This document shows, one piece after another, positions 1 through 7,703 of a DNA stretch of 35,845 bases. A program made the translations under genes and the position numbers. The stretch comes from Veillonella sp. Its GTDB lineage: Bacteria; Bacillota_C; Negativicutes; Veillonellales; Veillonellaceae. The first letter of the stretch is position 1. Each line of letters opens with the position of its first letter. The notes beneath the pieces were generated by a model. That model saw nothing but the letters and a program-made list of their open reading frames with translations, was not told where the DNA came from and ran no database searches. The DNA lies in assembly GCA_018367495.1 (NCBI GenBank), contig JAGZGB010000009.1, forward strand, positions 1-35,845, written 5' to 3'.

Positions 1-552
1 CAGTTTATTAAGAATGATATTAATCAAGAGGGACGTCGACAAGTGATTGATTATTCATTGGATCAAACGAATAAGCTAGTAGACATAGTAGTTATAGGAT
101 CTCCTGTGACTTCAAAGGAGCAAGCCCAGTTGGATGACAAGTTACAGAAGGATGAGTACTTGCAGCCTTATACATTACGATTTGTTAATAGCGTAGATGA
201 GCAAAAATCTACTATGGATAAAACGAACTTGAATAAATCTTCAGAGAATCTTGAAACATATAAAAACTTGAGTAATCTGTACCAGCCGACTTATCAACTA
301 GTAAGTGAAACTATAAATACTATGAAAACGACAGATGCTGAAGCAAAGGCGTTATTCCCGTTTGTAAGCAAAGTGGAAGGTATGCCTTTGATAGATAATC
401 TAGAACAGCCTAAAGCAAGTCGCTATATGGTGATCATCCATACCACATCCACTGTATCTGATGCAGATTCAGAACGAATAAAAGCTTGGCTAGAGGCTAA
501 ATTATCAGCACCTGTAACTATTTCTATCGAGCAAACAAAGTCAACTCTATAA
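1..552 (+). CDS. DUF389-like protein, C-terminal part (5' truncated by window edge)
   Basis: The frame is open from base 1 and ends with TAA at 550-552, so the gene starts outside the window. A GTG at 43 is only an internal codon. The visible 183 residues are soluble and hydrophilic. They contain two similar alpha/beta units of about 50 residues: a beta-strand such as DIVVIGSPV or RYMVIIHTT, then an acidic helix starting SKEQAQLDDKL or SDADSERIKAWL, then a last strand. This pattern resembles the C-terminal soluble tail that follows the membrane region in DUF389 'uncharacterised hydrophobic domain' proteins, but the membrane part is not visible, so the family call is tentative. No function is known to me. 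A strong hairpin terminator follows 50 bp after the stop. Confidence 0.45.
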   Translation, partial: QFIKNDINQEGRRQVIDYSLDQTNKLVDIVVIGSPVTSKEQAQLDDKLQKDEYLQPYTLRFVNSVDEQKSTMDKTNLNKSSENLETYKNLSNLYQPTYQLVSETINTMKTTDAEAKALFPFVSKVEGMPLIDNLEQPKASRYMVIIHTTSTVSDADSERIKAWLEAKLSAPVTISIEQTKSTL

Positions 553-603
553 GTTGATTTTTTGATTTTGATTAGATTGTTTATTATATAGAGCGATATG
601 TAT

Positions 604-678
604 AACGGTACTAAGTATGATTGTACCTATTAGGTATATTACCTAGTAGTACGGGGAATCATCTTAGTACCGTTTTTA
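604..678 (+). terminator. Long hairpin terminator after the DUF389-like gene
   Basis: A perfect 12-bp stem (604-615 with 663-674) continues, after one unpaired T, into a 6-bp stem (617-622 with 657-662). The enclosed 34 nt (623-656) can largely fold into a further inner hairpin around TAGGTA/TACCTA. A T-run follows at 673-677. This is much longer than an ordinary intrinsic terminator. Confidence 0.75.
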
Positions 679-823
679 TGTACTTGGCATAGCTAAATGT
701 AATTACTCTTATCTTGCTATAGATTAAAGTTATACTAATACATATATAAAATCTATTATACGAGTAGGAATTAAATTGATATACTTACTACATCGAAATT
801 ATTAAATAATCAAATGTAGATAC

Positions 824-851
824 TTGATAAGAAAAATAGATTTATTATAAT
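824..851 (+). promoter_or_regulatory. Putative sigma-70 promoter of the metQ-like gene
   Basis: TTGATA at 824-829 and TATAAT at 846-851 are separated by 16 bp and lie 71 bp before the start codon. An inverted repeat, ATCTACGA at 852-859 and TCGTAGAT at 903-910, begins directly after the -10 box and ends at the AGGAGG ribosome binding site (911-916). The left arm would be at or before the predicted transcription start, so the repeat could be a DNA operator and not an RNA hairpin. The rest of 679-823 shows nothing recognisable. Confidence 0.5.
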
Positions 852-921
852 ATCTACGAATGTTGTATACGTATGAGTCCTCGTCCGTGATGTAGGTTTT
901 CATCGTAGATAGGAGGATTAC

Positions 922-1743
922 ATGAAAAAATGGTTAGCATTGGCAGCGACGGCCGTACTAGGTGCGTCCTTATTGATTAGTGGTTGTGGCTCTTCCACAA
1001 ATAACGCGAGCTCTAGTGGCTCTAAAGAGGTATTAAAGGTAGCAGCAAATCCTGTACCTCATGCTGAAATTTTAGAACAAGTTAAACCTATTTTGGCTAA
1101 GGAAGGTGTAGACTTACAAATCGTTGAATTTACAGACTACATCCAACCAAATATGGCTCTATCTAGCCATGAAGTAGATGCAAACTTCTTTGCAAACGTA
1201 CCTTACCAAAATAACTACAATAAAGATCATGGTACAAACTTTGTAAGTTTTGCACCCGTTCACATCGAACCATTGGCTATCTACTCTCAAAAAATTAAAG
1301 ACTTGAAAGACTTGCCAAATGGCGCAAAAGTAGCTATCCCGTCTGACCCAACAAACAGTGCTCGTGCACTTCTCTTGTTGCAAAGTGCTGGTCTAGTAAC
1401 ATTGAAAGATCCAACTGGTTTGACTAATACAGTATTTGATGTAACTAGCAATCCTAAAAATATTCAAATTACTGAGTTAGAAGCAGCTCAAATTCCTCGT
1501 TCTATCCAAGATTTAGATGCTGCAGTAATCAATGCTAACTATGCGTTGCCAGCTGGTCTTAATCCTACAAAAGATGGCTTATTCGTAGAAAAAGCTGACT
1601 CTCCATATGCAAATCTCCTTTCCGTTAACCCTGGTGATGAAAATAAACCAGCTATCCAAAAATTAGCTAAAGCATTACAATCTCCAGAAGTTAAGAAATT
1701 CATTGAAGAACATTACAATGGGGCTATTATCCCAGCGTTCTAA
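922..1743 (+). CDS. metQ: MetQ/NlpA-family methionine-binding lipoprotein
   Basis: This is the substrate-binding lipoprotein of a MetNIQ-type D/L-methionine ABC importer, 273 residues, normal for the family. A lysine-start signal peptide runs to the lipobox LISGC, with lipidated Cys22. A Ser/Asn-rich linker follows and then the NlpA domain from about residue 36 (VLKVAANPVPHAEIL), including the family-typical segments FTDYIQPN, DANFFANVPY and the stretch around AIPSDPTNSARAL. The start is set by AGGAGG at 911-916. No metN (ATPase) or metI (permease) lies next to it; it is a single-gene unit with its own promoter and terminator, so it must share a transporter encoded elsewhere. The exact ligand (methionine or a related amino acid) cannot be read from the sequence. 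Confidence 0.88.
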   Translation: MKKWLALAATAVLGASLLISGCGSSTNNASSSGSKEVLKVAANPVPHAEILEQVKPILAKEGVDLQIVEFTDYIQPNMALSSHEVDANFFANVPYQNNYNKDHGTNFVSFAPVHIEPLAIYSQKIKDLKDLPNGAKVAIPSDPTNSARALLLLQSAGLVTLKDPTGLTNTVFDVTSNPKNIQITELEAAQIPRSIQDLDAAVINANYALPAGLNPTKDGLFVEKADSPYANLLSVNPGDENKPAIQKLAKALQSPEVKKFIEEHYNGAIIPAF

Positions 1744-1775
1744 TATACGGTGAATAAAATTAAGGAATTATAAAG

Positions 1776-1816
1776 AAGTTGGGGTACCTCAATTATGAGC
1801 GTACCCCAACTTTTTT
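1776..1816 (+). terminator. Intrinsic terminator after metQ
   Basis: The 12-bp stem AAGTTGGGGTAC / GTACCCCAACTT (1776-1787 and 1801-1812) with a 13-nt loop is followed by a T-run. It sits between metQ and the convergent IclR gene; the A-run on the left is weak, so it mainly serves the plus strand. Confidence 0.85.
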
Positions 1817-1857
1817 ATATATTTTCTACTGTATCTTATAAAGTTTTCTTATTAGAT

Positions 1858-2628
1858 CTAATAAGAAAATCCTTTATTTTTAATTATTTTCTCTATAATC
1901 GAAGCAGATTTTAATAATTCTTTTTTTATCTTGAGTATATGTTCTGATTTCGTTGTAAATGTTAAAAAACTTACACTAAGAGCTGCCACAATTTTACCAT
2001 TTTGTCGTATTGGTAAAGCAATACAACAAGCATGCTTAGTGATTTCTTCATTTTCGTATGTAAATTTATCTTTATTATTACTATGAATGTTTTGAAATAA
2101 TTCTAATGGTGTTTGTAGTGTATGGGAAGTAAATTGTTGAAATGGCTCCGGAAATAGTTCTTCTAATTCTTTTAAGTTATTATCAAATAATAATGCTTTA
2201 CCAAGGGCTGTTGCATATGCGGGTAGTCTTTTACCGACAGATGAAATGAGCTGAATTGGATTATTCGTAGTTATTTTAAGTAAATACATAATTTCATTGC
2301 CCGTTAAAATTCCTAAATGACATGTTTCATTACACTCAGTAGATAACCGTTTAATTTGTTCCTGTATTAAATCTAAAGTAGTATTAGTTGATTCGTACAT
2401 GCTACTAAGAAATAAAATCTCTTTGCCCATTGTATATAATAAAGTTTCTTTAGAAAAGAGTAGGTAATTTCGTTCGCATAATGTTTTTAAAATAGGAATT
2501 AAAGTGCTTTTTGGACAATGTATCATATTTGATATTTGTGATAGACTTAGTCCTGATTGGTTTTCAGCAATAGTCTCAATAATTTTTATAACTCGTAAAG
2601 TAGGATTATGTAATTTCTCATTCATCAT
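1858..2628 (-). CDS. IclR-family transcriptional regulator, probable fucose operon repressor
   Basis: The protein has 256 residues. The N-terminal winged helix-turn-helix (about residues 8-70) contains GLSLSQISNMIHCPKSTL, typical of IclR proteins, and is followed by the IclR effector-binding domain (about 75-250) with the signature-like stretch LPAYATALGKALL and a late CCIALPIRQNGKIVAALSVS segment. It is transcribed divergently from the fucose-type catabolic operon, the usual arrangement for a local regulator that binds a sugar acid or keto-deoxy intermediate. AAGGGA lies about 9 nt before ATG 2628; a second ATG is the next codon (2625). A minus-strand promoter (TTGAAA, 16 bp, TATTAT; 2664-2691) precedes it. 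The regulatory target is inferred from position and from the palindrome at 2785-2798. Confidence 0.85.
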   Translation of the reverse strand: MMNEKLHNPTLRVIKIIETIAENQSGLSLSQISNMIHCPKSTLIPILKTLCERNYLLFSKETLLYTMGKEILFLSSMYESTNTTLDLIQEQIKRLSTECNETCHLGILTGNEIMYLLKITTNNPIQLISSVGKRLPAYATALGKALLFDNNLKELEELFPEPFQQFTSHTLQTPLELFQNIHSNNKDKFTYENEEITKHACCIALPIRQNGKIVAALSVSFLTFTTKSEHILKIKKELLKSASIIEKIIKNKGFSY

Positions 2629-2663
2629 ATTGTAAGTCCCTTTTGATAAATATCTTTAATATA

Positions 2664-2691
2664 ATAATAGCTTGTTTTGTTTAAATTTCAA
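2664..2691 (-). promoter_or_regulatory. Putative promoter of the IclR-family gene
   Basis: On the minus strand TTGAAA (2686-2691) and TATTAT (2664-2669) are spaced by 16 bp, about 35 bp before the start codon. The region is AT-rich, so chance matches are possible. Confidence 0.4.
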
Positions 2692-2784
2692 ATAGCATTT
2701 CAGAAACATTTTTAGTTTTTGGGATGCTTTTTTAGTCTAATATTGAATTTATACTAATATACTTAAAACATTTATAATTATTGG

Positions 2785-2832
2785 TTCGTATATACGAAAA
2801 ATGTTGACATATACGAACGCTGGGAATATTAT
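2785..2832 (+). promoter_or_regulatory. Promoter of the fucose operon with overlapping palindromic operator
   Basis: TTGACA (2804-2809), a 17-bp spacer and TATTAT (2827-2832) form a strong sigma-70 promoter. The perfect 14-bp palindrome TTCGTATATACGAA occupies 2785-2798, just upstream of the -35 box. Its half-site TATACGAA recurs at 2810-2817, inside the spacer, 19 bp (about two helical turns) from the first. This is the layout expected for a repressor or activator such as the divergently encoded IclR protein; binding itself is inferred. Confidence 0.7.
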
Positions 2833-2900
2833 AGGGTTAACAAGAGAAGTAAAACTATAAAAGTTTATGGAAATTTATCTATTTTATAGGAGGAATTACT

Positions 2901-4418
2901 ATGAATGCAATTCATGTAAATAATTCTGATAATGTAGGAACTGCACTGACTTTACTTCATAAAAATGATAAAGCGTTAGAGGTTACTATCCAAGAAGACA
3001 TACCAAAAGGGCATAAATTTGCAACAAAAAATATTTTAAAAGGCCAACCGATTATAAAATATGGTGCTCATATTGGTGTGGCTAATAAAGATATTAAGTC
3101 TGGCGAATGGGTGCATATTCATAATATAGATGGTGAAAGAGGTCGTGGCGATTTAGATTCAACTCTTAAAACCATTAAACAAGATGGTAATAGGTCACAT
3201 TCGATAACAAATAGCTCTAAGGAATATAAAATTACTGGATTTAGAAGACCTGATGGAAGCTTTGGATTCAGAAATCATGTATTAATAATTCCAAGTGTAC
3301 ATTGTGCTAACAAAGTTGTAGAACGAATTGCAAATGAAGTTAAGTATAGTGGAATATCATCATCCTCTGATTCTAAAGTTGTTTTTGTTAATCATCAACA
3401 TGGATGTAGTGAATTAAGTTATGATGCGACTCAGACACAAGATGTATTGGTAGGATCTGGTGCAAATCCAAATGTGTATGCCGTACTAGTTGTGGGGTTA
3501 GGGTGTGAGGTAGTCCAAGCCGAGTCTACAGCTAAACAAATTAAGACACGTACACCATATAAAAGAGTTGAATATTTTAATATTCAGGATTGTGGTGGTG
3601 TTAACGCTAGTGTAAAAAAAGGTGTAGAGATTGTAAAAACTATGTTAAATCAAGCTATGGCAGTTAAACGATCAGAAGGAAGTTTAGCTGATGTTGTTTT
3701 GGGAACAGAGTGCGGTGGCAGTGATAGTTTTTCTGGCTTGAGTGCAAATCCAAGTTTAGGGGCCGCCTCCGATATTATTGTTAATCATGGTGGAAAAGTT
3801 GTTTTAGCGGAAACTACTGAACTTATAGGGGCAGAACATATATTAGCTGAAAGAGCTTGCAATACTGAAGTTCACAAACAAATTTTAGATACTATTAGAA
3901 ATTTTGAACAAACGGTTATTGATTCACATGCAGATATTAGAGGTGCTAACCCTAGCCCAGGTAATATAGAGGGAGGGTTAAGTAGTATAGAAGAAAAGTC
4001 CTTGGGATGTATTTATAAAGCAGGAAATACCACTGTAAACTCTGTCATAAACTATGCTAAGCCAATTACAGCTGATGGGTTAACGTTTATGAATACTCCA
4101 GGCAATGATATAGAACAATTAAGTGGTATGGCAGCTGGTGGCTGTAATATTGTTGTTTTTACAACTGGTAGAGGCACTCCAACGGGTAGTCCAATTGTTC
4201 CAACAATAAAAGTAGCTTCTAATACAGATACGTTTATTCATATGAATGATTCCATTGATTTAGATGCAGGAACTGTTGTTAGAGGGGAAAAAACAATACA
4301 AGAAATGGGGGTTGAAATTATAGATGCCATTGTAGACGTAGGCAATGGACAGGAGACTAAGGCAGAAGAGAATGAACAAAATGATTTTTCGATTTGGCGT
4401 TTAGCAACAACAGTATAA
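2901..4418 (+). CDS. UxaA/GarD-family sugar-acid dehydratase, probable L-fuconate dehydratase
   Basis: The protein has 505 residues and joins two domains. An N-terminal SAF domain (about 12-90, with IPKGHKFA and GQPIIKYG) is followed by the catalytic UxaA/altronate dehydratase domain (about 105-490), which carries GFRRPDGSFGFRN, the cysteine-containing VNHQHGCSEL, GLGCEV, GTECGGSDSFSG and the late VVFTTGRGTPTGS segment. The family dehydrates aldonic acids to 2-keto-3-deoxy acids using a metal bound by conserved Cys/His. In Campylobacter jejuni the corresponding proteins of the fucose locus are two separate genes (Cj0482/Cj0483); here they are one polypeptide, the usual form of UxaA. The ribosome binding site AGGAGG is at 2888-2893. 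Altronate or another C6 acid is possible, but the neighbours favour L-fuconate. Confidence 0.8.
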   Translation: MNAIHVNNSDNVGTALTLLHKNDKALEVTIQEDIPKGHKFATKNILKGQPIIKYGAHIGVANKDIKSGEWVHIHNIDGERGRGDLDSTLKTIKQDGNRSHSITNSSKEYKITGFRRPDGSFGFRNHVLIIPSVHCANKVVERIANEVKYSGISSSSDSKVVFVNHQHGCSELSYDATQTQDVLVGSGANPNVYAVLVVGLGCEVVQAESTAKQIKTRTPYKRVEYFNIQDCGGVNASVKKGVEIVKTMLNQAMAVKRSEGSLADVVLGTECGGSDSFSGLSANPSLGAASDIIVNHGGKVVLAETTELIGAEHILAERACNTEVHKQILDTIRNFEQTVIDSHADIRGANPSPGNIEGGLSSIEEKSLGCIYKAGNTTVNSVINYAKPITADGLTFMNTPGNDIEQLSGMAAGGCNIVVFTTGRGTPTGSPIVPTIKVASNTDTFIHMNDSIDLDAGTVVRGEKTIQEMGVEIIDAIVDVGNGQETKAEENEQNDFSIWRLATTV

Positions 4419-4454
4419 AATGATTAAATTTATTATTTTTAGGAGGTAAGTATC

Positions 4455-5234
4455 ATGGATTTACAATTAAAAGGTAAGGTTGTTTTAGTTACTGGTGGTG
4501 GCAGTGGTATAGGCAGTGGTATTTCTCTTAGACTAGCTGAGGAAGGTGCAATACCAGTTATTTTAGGAAGATCCCCATTGAAAAAAGAATTTATAGAAGC
4601 GATGGAATCGATTACTAATAATTATGAATTTGTTCAAATCGATTTAAATGATACCGATAAAATTAAACCAATAGTTGATTCTGTGGCAAAAAAATATGGT
4701 GGTATTTATGCTGTTGTTAATAATGCCGGTGCAAATGACAATAAAGCTATTGAAGAAACAAGTTGGCAAGAGTTTGAAAAAAGTTTGCATGGAAATTTAA
4801 CTCACTATTATGAATTAGTACGTTCTGCATTACCATATTTAAAAGAAGTAAAAGGCTGTGTATTAAATATTGGTTCTAAGACTGCATTGACTGGACAAGG
4901 GAAAACTAGTGCGTATGCAGCTGCTAAAGGTGCTATTTTAGGTTTAACTCGTGAATGGGCAGCAGCATTTTTACCATATGGTGTTCGTAGCAATGCTATT
5001 GTAGTGAGTGAATGTTGGACACCACTATACGCAAATTGGATTAAGACTTTTGATAATCCTGAAGAACGGAAAAAAGTGATTACTGATAAAATCCCATTTG
5101 AAAGACGGTTTACTACAATAGAAGAAATTGCTAATACAGCAGTTTTTGTTATTTCTTCTTTGTCTTCCCATACTACAGGACAATGGATTTTTGTTGATGG
5201 TGGATATGTACATTTGGACAGAGCTTTGAGTTAA
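4455..5234 (+). CDS. Short-chain dehydrogenase, probable L-fucose dehydrogenase (FucX-like)
   Basis: This is a classical SDR of 259 residues: nucleotide-binding TGGGSGIG at 13-20, NNAG at 89-92, and catalytic Ser141, Tyr154 and Lys158 in the SAYAAAKG motif. The family oxidises sugars or alcohols with NAD(P)+. In C. jejuni the equivalent gene (Cj0485, FucX) oxidises L-fucose to the lactone as the first step of the same pathway. The gene lies 36 bp after the dehydratase with AGGAGG at 4441-4446, clearly in the same operon. SDR motifs alone do not fix the substrate; D-arabinose or another sugar is possible. Confidence 0.8.
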   Translation: MDLQLKGKVVLVTGGGSGIGSGISLRLAEEGAIPVILGRSPLKKEFIEAMESITNNYEFVQIDLNDTDKIKPIVDSVAKKYGGIYAVVNNAGANDNKAIEETSWQEFEKSLHGNLTHYYELVRSALPYLKEVKGCVLNIGSKTALTGQGKTSAYAAAKGAILGLTREWAAAFLPYGVRSNAIVVSECWTPLYANWIKTFDNPEERKKVITDKIPFERRFTTIEEIANTAVFVISSLSSHTTGQWIFVDGGYVHLDRALS

Positions 5235-5260
5235 ATCACTCAGCGCTAGGAGGTGGAATT

Positions 5261-6511
5261 ATGTCTACTGATAAAACTATAAAAGTAAGTGGCAGTAAAA
5301 TTAAGCTAGCATTTTGGTTAGTTACAATCCTATTCTTTATGTGGGGTGTTAGCTATGGCTTAATTGATGTAATGAATAAAAACTTTCAAAATCAGTTAGG
5401 TATTACAAAAGCTACATCAGGTTTGTTGCAAGCTGCATATTTTGGAGGCTATTTCGTAATAGCTACACCAGCAGCTTTAGTAGCGAGAAAGTTTGGTTTT
5501 AAGGGTGGCATTATTATGGGATTAGCACTTTATGCAATCGGTGCATTATTAATTATTCCTGCTAGTAATGCATATAGTTTTTACATGTTTCTTGGTGCCT
5601 TTTTTATCTTAGCTTGTGGTTTGGGTAGCTTAGAGACTAATGCTAATCCTTATATTACTAAATTAGGTAGTGATAAAGATGCAGCCTTTCGTATTAATGT
5701 AGCTCAGATCTTCAATGGTATCGGTCAATTTTTAGGACCTATTATTGGTGGTGCCTTATTTTTATCCGTTACTCATGGTGGTGATGTAGCAGATAATATG
5801 CGTAGTGTACAAATGGTATATGTTGGGATTGCTGCAATTATTATTATTATGTTATTGCTTTTTGTATTTAATAAATTGCCAGAAGGATCCGAGATTTCAG
5901 GAGATACGGGCTCAGCTGAAGATAATGAAGTTAGTTATTCAAAACTCTTTAGTTATCGCCATTTTAGACTAGGTGCATTATCTCAATTCTTCTATATTGC
6001 CTCCCAAGTTGGTGCAGGAGCATTCTTTATTAATTATAGTGTAGATCATTGGCCAGAATTATCTGATTCTCAAGCGGCATTTTTCTTTAGCATTGCTTTA
6101 GTTGCATTTATGGTAGGGCGTGTTGTTACTACACCTTTATTGAAAAAATTTAGACCAGGGTGTGTTTTGGGAATTTATTCCCTTATTAATGTATGTATTA
6201 TGATTTTGCTTAATATTGTTACTGGTAGTGCATCTGTTTTTATTCTTATTGCATCTTTCTTCTTTATGTCAATTAGTTTCCCAACTATTTTTGCCCTTGC
6301 TATTACTGATATACCTGATGCATTGGTTAAAACAGCATCTAGCGTTTTGATTATGACTATTGTTGGTGGTGCTATTATGCCATATTTCATGGGATTAATT
6401 GCTGATCATCATAATATTGCTTATTCTTTCTTATTACTAATACCTTGTTTCTTGTTTGTAGCTTGGTATGGATTTTTTGGAAGTTGTCCAAAGAGTGTCA
6501 ACCGTAATTAG
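5261..6511 (+). CDS. fucP: Major facilitator permease, FucP-type (L-fucose/proton symporter)
   Basis: The protein has 416 residues and about 12 hydrophobic helices. It shows the FucP/FHS-subfamily look: FFMWGVSYGLIDVMNKNFQNQLG in helix 1, GGYFVIATPAALVARKFGFK, and GLGSLETNANPYITKLG, a segment typical of fucose permeases. It starts 27 bp after the SDR gene, preceded by AGGAGG. In the operon it would import the sugar degraded by the flanking enzymes. A related sugar (D-arabinose, L-galactose) could be the actual cargo; FucP tolerates these in E. coli. Confidence 0.85.
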   Translation: MSTDKTIKVSGSKIKLAFWLVTILFFMWGVSYGLIDVMNKNFQNQLGITKATSGLLQAAYFGGYFVIATPAALVARKFGFKGGIIMGLALYAIGALLIIPASNAYSFYMFLGAFFILACGLGSLETNANPYITKLGSDKDAAFRINVAQIFNGIGQFLGPIIGGALFLSVTHGGDVADNMRSVQMVYVGIAAIIIIMLLLFVFNKLPEGSEISGDTGSAEDNEVSYSKLFSYRHFRLGALSQFFYIASQVGAGAFFINYSVDHWPELSDSQAAFFFSIALVAFMVGRVVTTPLLKKFRPGCVLGIYSLINVCIMILLNIVTGSASVFILIASFFFMSISFPTIFALAITDIPDALVKTASSVLIMTIVGGAIMPYFMGLIADHHNIAYSFLLLIPCFLFVAWYGFFGSCPKSVNRN

Positions 6512-6579
6512 TATTATATGAGAACTGACTTTGATTGCGATTCTATTACATACATAATCTAGTTAAAGGAGAAATAATA

Positions 6580-7689
6580 ATGCTTGAAATTGTCGACAGC
6601 CATTTTCATATTTGGGATTTAAATATCTTAAATTTACCTTGGTTAAATTCTTGTGCAGGTGTTATAAAACGTAGTTTTTCGATGGATGACATCGTAAAAG
6701 CTTATGGACAGTATGATTTCAATTTTAAAGGTGGTGTTTATGTAGAAGTAGACTGTGATAACGCAATTCAAGAAGATGATTATATTTTCAAATTAAAAAG
6801 TCCATATATCTTAGCACGTGTTATGAGAGCTCGTCATCTATGTGAGCATATGCGTTTGCCAATTGGTATTGTAGGAGTCAGAGAACCACTTCATATAGAT
6901 AGCTCTCCTCGTGGACGTTGTTTAGAACGTAGTTTTATTCAAGGCTTAGAAGTTTTAGCTACACAAGATTTATTATTTGAAAGTTGTAATCGTGTAGAGG
7001 AATTAGAAGATTTATATAATGCTATAAAACAGGTGCCAGAAGCTAAAGTAGTAATTAATCATTGTGGTAATGTAAAGACTCTAGATGATAATTATAAAAA
7101 ATCAATGACTAAACTAGCTTCGTTACCTAATGTATATTGTAAAGTTTCAGGGTTTCCAACTGAAGATAAAATTTTTGTTAAAAATCTTTTGGATTTTATT
7201 GCCGGCACTTTTGATCATTCAAGATTAATGTATGCATCTAATTATCCTGTAGTTAATTTATATTCATCATTTGCAGATCATTTGAATTGTGTACGTGAAT
7301 ACTTTAAGGATGATGTAGATATTTTTGGTAAAACTGCTAAAAAATTATATAAAATTAATCCTCCACAACTTTTTGCTTCTGTTATTAAGTTACGTCCAGA
7401 AAAAGCAGAGTATTATAAAAAATTACATGCTGACCCATTTTCTAGTGTTAATAAGATGATTAGAGAGTGTGGTATCACAAAATATAAAATTTGGAATCGT
7501 GATGATTTGTTATTTTCTGTAATGGAATATTGCGGAGATGATTTTACTTATGATATGGAGAAGATGGCAAAAGATCCAGAAACAAACCGTTGGTGGAAAG
7601 AAACAGATCCTTGTCAAAAGAGAATTGATGGTGCACTGAAGAGCGAATGGTGGGCAGATATGGATTTGGTTTATGATTTAAATAAATAA
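6580..7689 (+). CDS. Fusion: amidohydrolase (probable L-fuconolactonase) plus RhaM/DUF718-like mutarotase domain
   Basis: The start is ATG 6580, 6 bp after AAAGGAG, giving 369 residues. Residues 1 to about 265 form a COG3618-type amidohydrolase TIM barrel: metal motif DSHFHIWDL near the N-terminus, NHCGN mid-protein and MYASNYPV in place of the common GSDWPV. The C-terminal 102 residues (268-369, from base 7381) do not belong to that fold. They read like an L-rhamnose/L-fucose mutarotase of the RhaM/DUF718 family: LRPEKAEYYKKLHA, GITKYKIW, NRWW and a final WWADMDLVY. The fused protein could convert sugar anomers and open the lactone made by the dehydrogenase. In C. jejuni the lactonase-like Cj0487 and a mutarotase (Cj0488) are adjacent separate genes. 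Substrate is inferred from context. Confidence 0.78.
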   Translation: MLEIVDSHFHIWDLNILNLPWLNSCAGVIKRSFSMDDIVKAYGQYDFNFKGGVYVEVDCDNAIQEDDYIFKLKSPYILARVMRARHLCEHMRLPIGIVGVREPLHIDSSPRGRCLERSFIQGLEVLATQDLLFESCNRVEELEDLYNAIKQVPEAKVVINHCGNVKTLDDNYKKSMTKLASLPNVYCKVSGFPTEDKIFVKNLLDFIAGTFDHSRLMYASNYPVVNLYSSFADHLNCVREYFKDDVDIFGKTAKKLYKINPPQLFASVIKLRPEKAEYYKKLHADPFSSVNKMIRECGITKYKIWNRDDLLFSVMEYCGDDFTYDMEKMAKDPETNRWWKETDPCQKRIDGALKSEWWADMDLVYDLNK

Positions 7690-7703
7690 AGGGAGCGATA
7701 TAT

